A DNA stretch of 62,690 nucleotides from Oscillospiraceae bacterium (GTDB lineage: Bacteria; Bacillota; Clostridia; Oscillospirales; Acutalibacteraceae): assembly GCA_015065505.1 (NCBI GenBank), contig SVQE01000006.1:1-62690 (forward strand), in the 5' to 3' direction. The translations under genes were made by a program, and so were the position numbers. The notes below the pieces were generated by a model, which was not told the origin of the DNA, did not search any database, and saw only the letters and a list, made by a program, of their open reading frames with translations. This document shows positions 44,057 through 52,066 of the stretch, one piece after another (positions within the stretch are counted from its first letter, which is position 1; each line of letters opens with the position of its first letter).

Positions 44057-44941
44057 ATGAAAAAAAATAAAAAGCAGATATTTGAACATATCAAAACCGC
44101 TTTTATGGTTATATCGGGCAACGCACTGCTTGCATTTCTTGTTACGGCGTTTATTATTCCCCACAATATTATTATGGGCGGAACAACGGGAATTGCGCTT
44201 GTTCTCGGAAAATACTTCCCCATTGACACCGCGCTTGTTGTTTTCATATTAAACACAATTCTTTTGGTTTTGGGGCTTGTTGTTATAGGGCGCAAACTGT
44301 TTTTCACAAGTATTGCAAGCACCTTTTTATATCCCCTGTTTTTAAGCATAATGCAGAAAATTCCGAATATAGATAAGCTCACCGACAACACCCTGCTTGC
44401 ATCAATGTTTGCAGGCGTTTTGATGGGACTTTCGCTCGGGTTGGTTATGCGCGTTGGCTCTTCAACGGGCGGAATGGATATTGCAAACCTTATTCTTGCA
44501 AAGCTTTTTCACAAATCGGTTGCAATATTTGTTTATATAACCGATATAATCGTTGTCGGCGCGCAGGCGGTTGTTTCAGACAGCGAAAGCATTATGCTCG
44601 GAATCGTTGTTCTTGTTCTTGAATCACTTGTTCTCGAGCAGGTTATGGTTTTTGGTCAGTCACAGATAGAGCTTTTTGTCATTTCCCAAAAACACGAGGA
44701 AATACGCACAAAGCTTTTAACCGAGCTTCGCGTAGGCGTTACAATGAGCTATATCGAAACAGGCGCTCTCAAGCAGGAAAGCAAGGGAATAATCTGCGTT
44801 GTTCACCCGAGAAATCTCTATGCTGCAAACGAACTAATCCATTCGGTTGACCCCGAAGCCTTTGTTACGGTTACAAAAATCAAAGAGGTTCGCGGACGCG
44901 GCTTCACCTCTGAGCGAAAAACCATTGATTTCCTACAATAA
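44057..44941 (+). CDS. YitT family membrane protein (DUF161/DUF2179)
   Basis: 294 residues. Five to six TM helices (about 15-200) show the repeated internal pattern of this family (NIIMGGTTGIALVLGKYFP; SSTGGMDIANLIL). A cytoplasmic DUF2179 domain (about 205-290) has IETGALKQESKGIICVV in part, YAANELIHSVDPEAFVTV and KEVRGRGF. Common in Firmicutes; exact role unknown, sometimes linked to membrane transport. The ribosome site GGAGG is eleven bases before ATG 44057. Confidence 0.9.
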   Translation: MKKNKKQIFEHIKTAFMVISGNALLAFLVTAFIIPHNIIMGGTTGIALVLGKYFPIDTALVVFILNTILLVLGLVVIGRKLFFTSIASTFLYPLFLSIMQKIPNIDKLTDNTLLASMFAGVLMGLSLGLVMRVGSSTGGMDIANLILAKLFHKSVAIFVYITDIIVVGAQAVVSDSESIMLGIVVLVLESLVLEQVMVFGQSQIELFVISQKHEEIRTKLLTELRVGVTMSYIETGALKQESKGIICVVHPRNLYAANELIHSVDPEAFVTVTKIKEVRGRGFTSERKTIDFLQ

Positions 44942-44965
44942 CCGCCTTTTTTACCGCTTTAAAGC

Positions 44966-44994
44966 GGACAACTGGGGACTGTCCCCAGTTGTCC
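44966..44994. repeat. 29-bp perfect palindrome
   Basis: GGACAACTGGGGAC and its exact reverse complement GTCCCCAGTTGTCC are separated by one T, preceded by CCGCTTTAAAGCGG, also a palindrome. A short CTAATTCGTAATT follows, like the heptad arrays. The GGGGAC-GTCCCC motif is a familiar dispersed repeat in Clostridia and Bacilli. It is too stable to be chance, but has no T run of its own. Confidence 0.7.
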
Positions 44995-45008
44995 CTAATT
45001 CGTAATTA

Positions 45009-45047
45009 TAAAAATAAGGAGTGCTTTCGCACCCCTTATTTTTATTG
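45009..45047. terminator. bidirectional terminator
   Basis: AAAATAAGGAGTGC-TTTC-GCACCCCTTATTTTT between the convergent YitT and PPDK genes. Confidence 0.85.
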
Positions 45048-45049
45048 TA

Positions 45050-47869
45050 TTATTCAGCATCGAAAGTTTTCTTAGCTTCTTCCCAGCCAGCCTTGATGCT
45101 CTTAAGTCCCTTAGCAACAACCTCTTTGAACTCATCTGTTGCATCAGCAGCAGCGTCCTGAAGTTTAGCTAAAGTCTCTTTAGCAGCAGCAAGCTTAGCT
45201 TCGATTTCTTCTTTCTTAGCTTCCTTTGATGAAGCCTTTGCAGCATTCTCAGCTATTGCAGCCTGAGCAGCAGCAAGACGAGCAATCGGAACACGGAAAG
45301 GTGAGCAAGAAACATAGTCAAGACCGATCCTGTGGCAGAACTCTACTGAGCTCGGGTCACCGCCGTGCTCACCGCAGATACCGCAGTGAAGGCTGGGTCT
45401 TGTTTCTTTACCGTTCTTAACTGCCATTTCCATAAGCTGGCCAACACCTGTCTGGTCGAGCTTTGCAAACGGATCGTTTTCGAAAATCTTTGCATCATAG
45501 TATGCATCAAGGAACTTACCAGCGTCGTCACGGCTGAAGCCGAAGGTCATCTGGGTAAGGTCGATTGTACCGAAGCAGAAGAATTCAGCTTCTGTTGCGA
45601 TATCAGCAGCGGTAAGAGCGGCACGAGGAATCTCGATCATTGTTCCTACTTCGTACTTCATATCGCTTCCTGCAGCTTCGATTTCTGCATCTGCAACTGC
45701 AACAACGATATCCTTAACATACTTGAGTTCCTTTGTATCGCATGAAAGAGGAATCATGATTTCGGGAACCATATCCCAATCAGGATGAGCCTTCTTAACA
45801 TTGATTGCTGCGCGGATAACAGCCTTGGTCTGCATCTTTGCAATTTCAGGATAAGTTACAGCAAGACGAAGTCCTCTGTGACCCATCATCGGGTTGAACT
45901 CGTGGAGACCCTGGATGATGCCCTTGATTTCTGCAACGCTCTTGTTCTTAGCCTTAGCAAGCTTCTCAATGTCAGCCTCTTCGGTGGGAACGAACTCGTG
46001 AAGAGGTGGATCAAGGAATCTGATTGTTACGGGGCAGCCTTCAAGTGCTTCGTAAAGCTTTTCAAAGTCGCCCTGCTGATAGGGAAGAATCTTATCAAGA
46101 GCTTCTTCTCTCTCTTCAACTGTGTCTGAGCATATCATCTCGCGGAATGCAGCAATTCTGTCTTCCTCAAAGAACATATGCTCTGTACGGCAAAGACCGA
46201 TACCTTCAGCGCCGAGCTCTCTTGCCTTCTTAGCGTCTGCAGGAGTATCAGCATTGGTTCTAACCTTAAGGGTTCTGAACTTATCAGCCCAAGCCATAAT
46301 TCTTCCGAATGTGCCTGCGATTTCAGCATCCTTAGTAGCAATAATACCATCGTAGATATTACCTGTTGAACCGTCGATTGAAATATAGTCGCCCTCGTGG
46401 AATTCTTTTCCTGCGAGTGTGAATACTTTGTTATCCTCATCCATAACGATGTCGGAGCAGCCTGATACGCAGCAGGTACCCATACCGCGGGCAACAACTG
46501 CAGCGTGAGAAGTCATACCGCCGCGAACTGTGAGGATACCCTGAGAAGCCTTCATACCTGTGATATCTTCAGGTGATGTTTCAAGACGAACAAGAACAAC
46601 CTTTTCGCCTCTTGAGTTCCACTCGTCTGCATCTTCAGCAGTAAATACGATTTTACCGCAAGCAGCACCGGGAGAAGCGCCAAGACCCTTGCCGATAGGT
46701 GTTGCAGCCTTAAGAGCAGCAGCATCGAACTGGGGATGAAGAAGTGTGTCAAGGTTACGGGGATCAATCATAGCAACTGCTTCTTCTTCTGTTCTCATGC
46801 CTTCGTCAACGAGGTCACAAGCAATCTGAAGAGCTGCCTGAGCTGTTCTCTTACCATTTCTTGTCTGAAGCATATAGAGCTTACCGTGTTCAACAGTAAA
46901 TTCCATATCCTGCATATCTCTGTAGTGGTTCTCAAGAATTGAGCAAACCTTTGTGAACTCAGCAAATGCCTCGGGGAACTTCTGTTCCATTTCCGAAATG
47001 TGCATAGGAGTACGAACGCCTGCAACAACGTCTTCACCCTGTGCGTTTGTTAAGAACTCACCGAAGAGTCCCTTTGCACCTGTTGCAGGGTCACGGGTGA
47101 ATGCAACACCTGTTCCGCAATCGTCACCCATATTACCGAATGCCATTGCCTGAACGTTTACTGCAGTACCCCATGAATAAGGAATATCGTTATCACGGCG
47201 ATATACGTTAGCTCTCGGGTTGTCCCATGAACGGAATACAGCCTTAACTGCACCCATAAGCTGCTCTTTGGGATCGCTCGGGAAATCTTCGCCGATCTTT
47301 GACTTATATTCAGCCTTGAACTGCTCTGCAAGCTCTTTAAGGTCTTCAGCTGTAAGCTCAACGTCCTGAGTTACGCCTCTGTCCTCTTTCATTTCGTCGA
47401 TAAGCTGCTCGAAATACTTCTTACCAACTTCCATAACTACGTCTGAATACATCTGGATGAATCTTCTGTAGCAGTCGTATGCCCAACGGGGATTGCCTGA
47501 TTTCTCAGCCATAACCTCTACAACCTCTTCGTTAAGACCAAGGTTGAGGATTGTGTCCATCATACCGGGCATTGAAGCACGCGCACCTGAACGAACGGAT
47601 ACGAGAAGCGGATTCTCTTTATCGCCGAACTTTTTGCCGTTGATTTCTTCCATCTTAACGATGTACTCTTCAATCTCTGCCATAATGGAAGGATTAATCT
47701 GTCTGCCATCCTCATAATACTTTGTGCAAGCTTCTGTTGTGATTGTGAAGCCCTGAGGAACGGGAAGACCGATGTTGGTCATCTCAGCGAGGTTAGCGCC
47801 CTTACCGCCGAGAAGCTCTCTCATGTTAGCGTTACCCTCTGAAAACAGGTAACAATATTTTTTAGCCAT
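45050..47869 (-). CDS. ppdK: pyruvate, phosphate dikinase with long C-terminal tail
   Basis: Interconverts pyruvate, ATP and phosphate with PEP, AMP and PPi; central in anaerobes with PPi-dependent glycolysis. The N-terminal ATP-grasp domain begins YLFSEGNANMRELLGGKGAN. The swivelling His domain has GGMTSHAAVVARG with catalytic His near 455. The PEP domain ends with HCGICGEHGGDPSSVEF (catalytic Cys near 831) and FRVPIARLAAAQAAI. The usual protein stops about there (near 874). This one adds about 65 residues of Lys/Glu/Ala-rich predicted helix to residue 939. The AGGGGGT ribosome site and ordinary codon use argue against a frame error. Promoter at 47959-47987. Confidence 0.95.
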   Translation of the reverse strand: MAKKYCYLFSEGNANMRELLGGKGANLAEMTNIGLPVPQGFTITTEACTKYYEDGRQINPSIMAEIEEYIVKMEEINGKKFGDKENPLLVSVRSGARASMPGMMDTILNLGLNEEVVEVMAEKSGNPRWAYDCYRRFIQMYSDVVMEVGKKYFEQLIDEMKEDRGVTQDVELTAEDLKELAEQFKAEYKSKIGEDFPSDPKEQLMGAVKAVFRSWDNPRANVYRRDNDIPYSWGTAVNVQAMAFGNMGDDCGTGVAFTRDPATGAKGLFGEFLTNAQGEDVVAGVRTPMHISEMEQKFPEAFAEFTKVCSILENHYRDMQDMEFTVEHGKLYMLQTRNGKRTAQAALQIACDLVDEGMRTEEEAVAMIDPRNLDTLLHPQFDAAALKAATPIGKGLGASPGAACGKIVFTAEDADEWNSRGEKVVLVRLETSPEDITGMKASQGILTVRGGMTSHAAVVARGMGTCCVSGCSDIVMDEDNKVFTLAGKEFHEGDYISIDGSTGNIYDGIIATKDAEIAGTFGRIMAWADKFRTLKVRTNADTPADAKKARELGAEGIGLCRTEHMFFEEDRIAAFREMICSDTVEEREEALDKILPYQQGDFEKLYEALEGCPVTIRFLDPPLHEFVPTEEADIEKLAKAKNKSVAEIKGIIQGLHEFNPMMGHRGLRLAVTYPEIAKMQTKAVIRAAINVKKAHPDWDMVPEIMIPLSCDTKELKYVKDIVVAVADAEIEAAGSDMKYEVGTMIEIPRAALTAADIATEAEFFCFGTIDLTQMTFGFSRDDAGKFLDAYYDAKIFENDPFAKLDQTGVGQLMEMAVKNGKETRPSLHCGICGEHGGDPSSVEFCHRIGLDYVSCSPFRVPIARLAAAQAAIAENAAKASSKEAKKEEIEAKLAAAKETLAKLQDAAADATDEFKEVVAKGLKSIKAGWEEAKKTFDAE

Positions 47870-47958
47870 TGGAATTACCCCCTAAAAAAATAGTGCAAAT
47901 TTAAATTAACTGCCATTTTTACACGCCAAAAAAGCGCATAACAGTTTAATGCGTTTAT

Positions 47959-47987
47959 ATAATAACATAGTGGTATGTAAATATCAA
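47959..47987 (-). promoter_or_regulatory. promoter of ppdK
   Basis: On the minus strand TTGATA (47987-47982), 17-bp spacer, TATTAT (47964-47959). It leaves a leader of about 85 bases, in which GCGC-TTTTTTGGCG makes a small hairpin. Confidence 0.6.
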
Positions 47988-48035
47988 ACCTTTTTTATTA
48001 ATTTTATCATTCTAATTTAAAATATGTTGAAATTT

Positions 48036-48063
48036 TTGCAAATTTGGTGCATAATGATATAAA
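48036..48063 (+). promoter_or_regulatory. possible promoter of glmU
   Basis: TTGCAA (48036-48041), 16-bp spacer, TATAAA (48058-48063). If used, the whole heptad-armed repeat 48067-48190 would form the glmU leader RNA. Confidence 0.5.
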
Positions 48064-48066
48064 TCA

Positions 48067-48190
48067 GTTGCGAGCTGCGAGTTGCAAGTTGCGAGTTTTC
48101 GGTATCTCACTTCGTTCGGTCAATTATAATTGTTTGAGCGAAGCGAGTAACCAACAACTCGGAACTCGGAACTTGAAACTCGAAACTTAA
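48067..48190. repeat. heptad-armed inverted repeat, copy 2
   Basis: The left arm has four GTTGCGA-type 7-mers (48067-48094). The core is CTCACTTCGTTCGG-TCAATTATAATTG-TTTGAGCGAAGCGAG, an imperfect hairpin. The right arm has five AACTCGG-type 7-mers (48156-48190) in reverse orientation. Same plan as 160-266 but with different unit variants and a different core sequence. It lies between the ppdK promoter and glmU, possibly transcribed as glmU leader. Confidence 0.7.
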
Positions 48191-48227
48191 CGAACTACTA
48201 ACTGTAAACAAGGAGTGTTCATATATT

Positions 48228-49616
48228 ATGAAAGCTGCAATAATTCTTGCCGGCGGCAAGGGAACAAGAATGAAGAGCGAACAGCCCAAGGTTATGTGCG
48301 AGGTTATCTTCGAGCCGATGATAAGCTATGTTGTAAGGGCTGTTAAGGAAGCAGGTGTTGAGGATATCTGCGTTATAACAGGATACAAGCATGATATTGT
48401 TGAAGGTTATCTTGAAAAGCTTGATTCAAACATAAAAACCGCGCTTCAGGAGCCCCAGCTCGGAACGGGCCACGCAGTTATGCAGGCAAGAGAATTTATC
48501 TCTGGCCATATGGAGGATGATATTCTCATTCTCAACGGTGATGGTCCGCTTATGGATGCCGACACTATTAATAAGGCATATCAGTATCACAAGGATAACA
48601 ACAACGCAATAACCCTTATCAGCGCAGTTGTTGACGACACTCACGGCATTGGTCACATCAAGCGCGATAAGAACGGAACGCTTCTTAAAATCGTTGAGGA
48701 TAAGGACGCAACCGAGGATGAAAAGAAGATTATGGAAGCTAACGCAGGCGTTTACTGGTTTAAGGGCGAAGAGCTTCTTTATGCGATTAATAATATCAAA
48801 AACAACAACGCTCAGAACGAATACTATTTAACCGATGCGCTTGAAATTCTTATCAAACGCGGAAGGAACAAGGGCGCATATGTTTGCGAAAACAGCGAGG
48901 CTGTTTTAGGCGCAAACGACAGAATTCAGCTTATGGATTTAAACACAATTATGCGCCGCAACATCAATAACGCGCATATGCTCAGCGGCGTTGATATTCC
49001 CTGCACCGACGGCGTTATGATTGGCAAGAATGTTAAAATCGGAAATTCCGCGCAGATTCTTCCGAACACAATTATTATCGGCGACACTGAAATCGGCGAA
49101 AACTGCGTTATAGGTCCTAACTGCTATATCAAGGATTCAAAAATCGGCATAGGCGTTGTTCTTGATAACTGCAAAATAACCGATTCCGTTATTGAGGACG
49201 GCGTTGACTGCGGACCCTTTGTTAAGGTAAGAGCAAATTCAGTGCTTAAAAAGGATGTTCACATCGGAAACTTCGTTGAGGTTAAGAACTCTGTTGTAGG
49301 CGAAGGCACAAAATCAGCTCATTTAACCTATATCGGCGACAGTGATGTTGGCGCAGGCGTTAACTTCGGCTGCGGAACAGTTACCTGCAACTATGACGGC
49401 AAAAATAAAACCCGCTGCAAAATCGGCGACGGCGCATTCATCGGCTGCAACACAAATCTTATTGCACCCGTTGAGGTTGGCGATATGGCATATATTGCAG
49501 CAGGCTCAACCATTACGGACGATATTCCGAGCGACGCTCTTTCAATAGCAAGAGCTAAGCAGGTTAACAAAGAGGGCTGGGTTAAGAGGAAGAAGCCTTA
49601 TAAGGAGAAAAAGTAA
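48228..49616 (+). CDS. glmU: bifunctional GlmU (UDP-GlcNAc pyrophosphorylase/acetyltransferase)
   Basis: 462 residues, normal length. It makes UDP-GlcNAc for the wall and polysaccharide from GlcN-1-P. The uridylyltransferase domain (1-228) has ILAGGKGTRMKSEQPKVM, GTGHAVMQA, LNGDGPLM and EANAGVYWF. The beta-helix acetyltransferase domain (250-450) has hexapeptide repeats, GPFVKVRAN, HLTYIGDSDVG and NFGCGTVTCNYDG. The ribosome site AAGGAG is clear. It follows a repeat-filled 358-bp gap. Confidence 0.95.
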   Translation: MKAAIILAGGKGTRMKSEQPKVMCEVIFEPMISYVVRAVKEAGVEDICVITGYKHDIVEGYLEKLDSNIKTALQEPQLGTGHAVMQAREFISGHMEDDILILNGDGPLMDADTINKAYQYHKDNNNAITLISAVVDDTHGIGHIKRDKNGTLLKIVEDKDATEDEKKIMEANAGVYWFKGEELLYAINNIKNNNAQNEYYLTDALEILIKRGRNKGAYVCENSEAVLGANDRIQLMDLNTIMRRNINNAHMLSGVDIPCTDGVMIGKNVKIGNSAQILPNTIIIGDTEIGENCVIGPNCYIKDSKIGIGVVLDNCKITDSVIEDGVDCGPFVKVRANSVLKKDVHIGNFVEVKNSVVGEGTKSAHLTYIGDSDVGAGVNFGCGTVTCNYDGKNKTRCKIGDGAFIGCNTNLIAPVEVGDMAYIAAGSTITDDIPSDALSIARAKQVNKEGWVKRKKPYKEKK

Positions 49617-49680
49617 GTTGCAAGTCCCGAGCCCCGAGTTCCGAGTTGTCGGGTCTTGCAGACGGCGATTTAATAATTAA
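49616..49680. repeat. heptad-armed repeat, left half only
   Basis: 7-mers of GTTCCGA/GCCCCGA type from 49617 to about 49650, then GGGTCTTGCAGACGGCGATTT, which copies 186-204 of copy 1. The right arm is missing; the VanW gene's ribosome site follows at once, so the end was probably lost by deletion. Confidence 0.6.
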
Positions 49681-49690
49681 AGAGAAAAGA

Positions 49691-50623
49691 ATGAAAAGAG
49701 AGAATATAAGAAAGCTTTTGTGTGTTATCTGCGCTGTTGTGCTGATAGCGGCGCTTGTTTCCTGCAGTGCAAACGGCGGTGAGTCGGATTCATCAACGAC
49801 CAAAGCGCCTGCTGCAGAAACAACGACAGTGCCAACAACGGTTACGACTACCGAGGACGAAAACACAACCTTCCCCGAATCAAAAACCGCAAAGGTATAT
49901 CCGGGGTTGAGCAAGGATGAAAAGGGCGATTATCCGCACAAAATTGCAACCTACACAACCTATTATAATTCAGGCGATAAAACAAGAACACAAAATCTGC
50001 AAAATGCAGTAAATAAGGTGAACAACATTGTTGTTCCCTCGGGCTATGTTTTTTCGTTTAACCAGACCGTTGGCAAGAGAACGGTTACTGCAGGCTATGA
50101 AACCGCAAAGGTTGTTGCCGACGGCGAATTTGTTGACGGGCTCGGCGGCGGTGTTTGCCAGGTTAGCTCAACTATTTTTGAGTGTGCTTTAAGGGCGAAT
50201 GCGGAAATTGTTGAAAGAACAAACCACACGCTTAAGGTTGGATATGTTCCGCTCGGCGGCGACGCAACAGTTCAGTGGAACAGCAAGGATTTTAAGTTCA
50301 AAAATGCAAGCGGAGCCGACTTCAGAATAAAAATGGAATGCTCGGGCGGAAGCCTGACATGCTCGATTTATTCAAATAAAGATATTGATGTCGGCGATGT
50401 TAAAATCAATATAACACGAAGCGGAAATACCTACACATTAACCAGAACGGTTAACGGCAAACAGAACTATAAAACCTCAAGCACATACAGAGAGCAGAAA
50501 ACAACAACAAAGAAAAAGGAAACAACTAAAAAGAAAGAAAAAACAACCAAGAAAGAGAAAACCACTAAGAAGAAAAAAGAGTCTTCAACAAAGAAGAAAG
50601 AAACAACAACCGAAAAGCAATAA
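49691..50623 (+). CDS. VanW-family lipoprotein with Lys/Thr-rich tail
   Basis: 310 residues from ATG 49691. Lipoprotein signal with cleavage before Cys in LVSCSANGG (near residue 26). A Thr-rich spacer follows, then the VanW domain: VPSGYVFSFNQTVGKRTV, GYETAKVV, GLGGGVCQVSSTIFECAL, ERTNHTL, GYVPLGGDATVQW (about 105-220). The last 40 residues are a low-complexity run of Lys, Thr and Glu, probably wall-interacting. Found in many Firmicutes (YoaR-like), with unknown wall-related function and no proven link to vancomycin resistance here. No van genes are nearby. Confidence 0.88.
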   Translation: MKRENIRKLLCVICAVVLIAALVSCSANGGESDSSTTKAPAAETTTVPTTVTTTEDENTTFPESKTAKVYPGLSKDEKGDYPHKIATYTTYYNSGDKTRTQNLQNAVNKVNNIVVPSGYVFSFNQTVGKRTVTAGYETAKVVADGEFVDGLGGGVCQVSSTIFECALRANAEIVERTNHTLKVGYVPLGGDATVQWNSKDFKFKNASGADFRIKMECSGGSLTCSIYSNKDIDVGDVKINITRSGNTYTLTRTVNGKQNYKTSSTYREQKTTTKKKETTKKKEKTTKKEKTTKKKKESSTKKKETTTEKQ

Positions 50624-50626
50624 AAA

Positions 50627-50664
50627 AACGGGCATCCCTGAATTTCAGGAATGTCCGTTCTTTT
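50627..50664. terminator. bidirectional terminator
   Basis: ACGGGCATCCCTGA-ATT-TCAGGAATGTCCGT with one mismatch, flanked by A and T runs, between convergent genes. Confidence 0.85.
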
Positions 50665-50670
50665 ATTTAA

Positions 50671-52053
50671 TTAGTTCATTAATCTTAAAAGCATTGCGAA
50701 ATCCTTTGCATTAATAATGCCGTCGGCATTCATATCAAGAAGGGAAACATAGGTTGCGTCGCCCGTTCTTGCATTAACTGAATCCGCAAAGGTGTATTCC
50801 TCATCGAGTCCGCAGCCCTTTGTGCATCCGATATGAACAATGCCGTTTTCACAGGAAAGAACCTGAATATTATGGTCGTCCTGCCATATTGCATAGGTTT
50901 GAACATCATCGGTTATATTGCTCAAATCCTCGCTCCAGTCAACAAACTGCTTGCACTGCGGTATGCTTTCAAGCTCAAAGGCTGCAGCGTTGCCGCCGTT
51001 AACAATCTCTTCACCGAGCTTGTTTTCAAACTTTGCGCTGTCGTAATAACGAACAACGAAGAAATCCCTTGTAACATTAACGCGAACGCTCATATTTTCA
51101 GCGTCTTCAAGATTAACATTGTAGTAGTAGATTATTCCGTCAAGGAACTGCTCGGGGTCATATGTTACAAAGCTTGTTCCGTCGTAGCCCTTAACATAAA
51201 CCGTTCCGCCGTCAACCTCTTCAACTCTGTCGATTGAGGTTGAAACAATTCTTGATGCGTTGGGAATTGCAACATCGGCATAAATCGAGCCGTCCTCTGC
51301 AGAATAATTAGCGCTTGCTTCAATGGTCTGATTGCCTATTGAATCCTCAATAACCTCGCCGAGAAGCGGATTTGCCGAAAGGTCGAGCACCTTAAGATGG
51401 TTGTTTGAACAGTTAAGGCTTGAAAGCAGCGTATTCTTTGAAAGGTCGAGCGAAGTGAGCTCGTTCTGGAAAATGCTGAGTGTTTCAAGCTGGGTGTTCT
51501 TTGAAAGGTCTATGCCCGTTATCTCGTTTGAATGGCAAACAAGCTTCTTAAGCTTTGTGTTAAGCGCAAGCTGAAGCCCCTTGATGTGGTTTGCCGCACA
51601 GTTGAGCTCAACAAGCTCCTCGTTGTTGAGAAGATTGAGCGATGTGAGATAGTTGCCCTGGCAGGTTAAGCTTGTTAATGCAACAAGCTGATAAACATTG
51701 AGCGTTTCAAGTCCGACACCGCCGACACGAAGCGTTCTGAGCGCCGAGAAATATTCAATTCCCGATAAATCGGCAATCTCAACATGTGTTCCCTCGCCGT
51801 ATTTTGCTTCAAGGAATCCCGAAACATCTATTAAGGTTACGCCGCTTCTTTCAGACTGTGAAAGATAGCCATCGTGGTCGGGGTCGAGATAATCTGCAAC
51901 AATTCCTCTGAATATATCATCCTTGAAATTGGTGCTGTTGATTGCCACATCGCCGTCTGCATAAGCAAACATTGATATGCTCATGCTGCAAGCGAGTGCG
52001 GCAACAGCAAGCAAGGAGGAAAGATATCTTCTGACTTTGCTGTTCTTAAACAT
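50671..52053 (-). CDS. secreted leucine-rich-repeat protein ending in a dockerin-like motif
   Basis: 460 residues from ATG 52053 (AGGAGG eight bases before; the TTG two codons up is rejected). Signal peptide about 1-33. EF-hand-like DPDHDGYLSQSE near 57. Leucine-rich repeats of about 21 residues lie at 95-235 (LTSLNLLNNEELVELNCAAN, LTSLDLSKNTLLSSLNCSNN), then beta-rich domains with a bacterial-repeat-like VDWSEDLSNITDD. The end, LLDMNADGIINAKDFAMLLR, has the calcium loop D-x-N-x-D-G-x-I-N of one dockerin repeat; the second repeat of a full dockerin is absent. It is 13 bp downstream of the giant gene and is co-transcribed with it. Confidence 0.85.
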   Translation of the reverse strand: MFKNSKVRRYLSSLLAVAALACSMSISMFAYADGDVAINSTNFKDDIFRGIVADYLDPDHDGYLSQSERSGVTLIDVSGFLEAKYGEGTHVEIADLSGIEYFSALRTLRVGGVGLETLNVYQLVALTSLTCQGNYLTSLNLLNNEELVELNCAANHIKGLQLALNTKLKKLVCHSNEITGIDLSKNTQLETLSIFQNELTSLDLSKNTLLSSLNCSNNHLKVLDLSANPLLGEVIEDSIGNQTIEASANYSAEDGSIYADVAIPNASRIVSTSIDRVEEVDGGTVYVKGYDGTSFVTYDPEQFLDGIIYYYNVNLEDAENMSVRVNVTRDFFVVRYYDSAKFENKLGEEIVNGGNAAAFELESIPQCKQFVDWSEDLSNITDDVQTYAIWQDDHNIQVLSCENGIVHIGCTKGCGLDEEYTFADSVNARTGDATYVSLLDMNADGIINAKDFAMLLRLMN

Positions 52054-52066
52054 ATTCAATTCCTCC

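Noticed and set aside
48067..48190. CRISPR array
   Set aside because: Units are only 7 bp with no spacers, and they reverse orientation around a palindrome; no cas genes.
49691..50623. Vancomycin resistance gene from the VanW name
   Set aside because: The family is general in Firmicutes; no vanA/B/H/X/S/R genes in the window.
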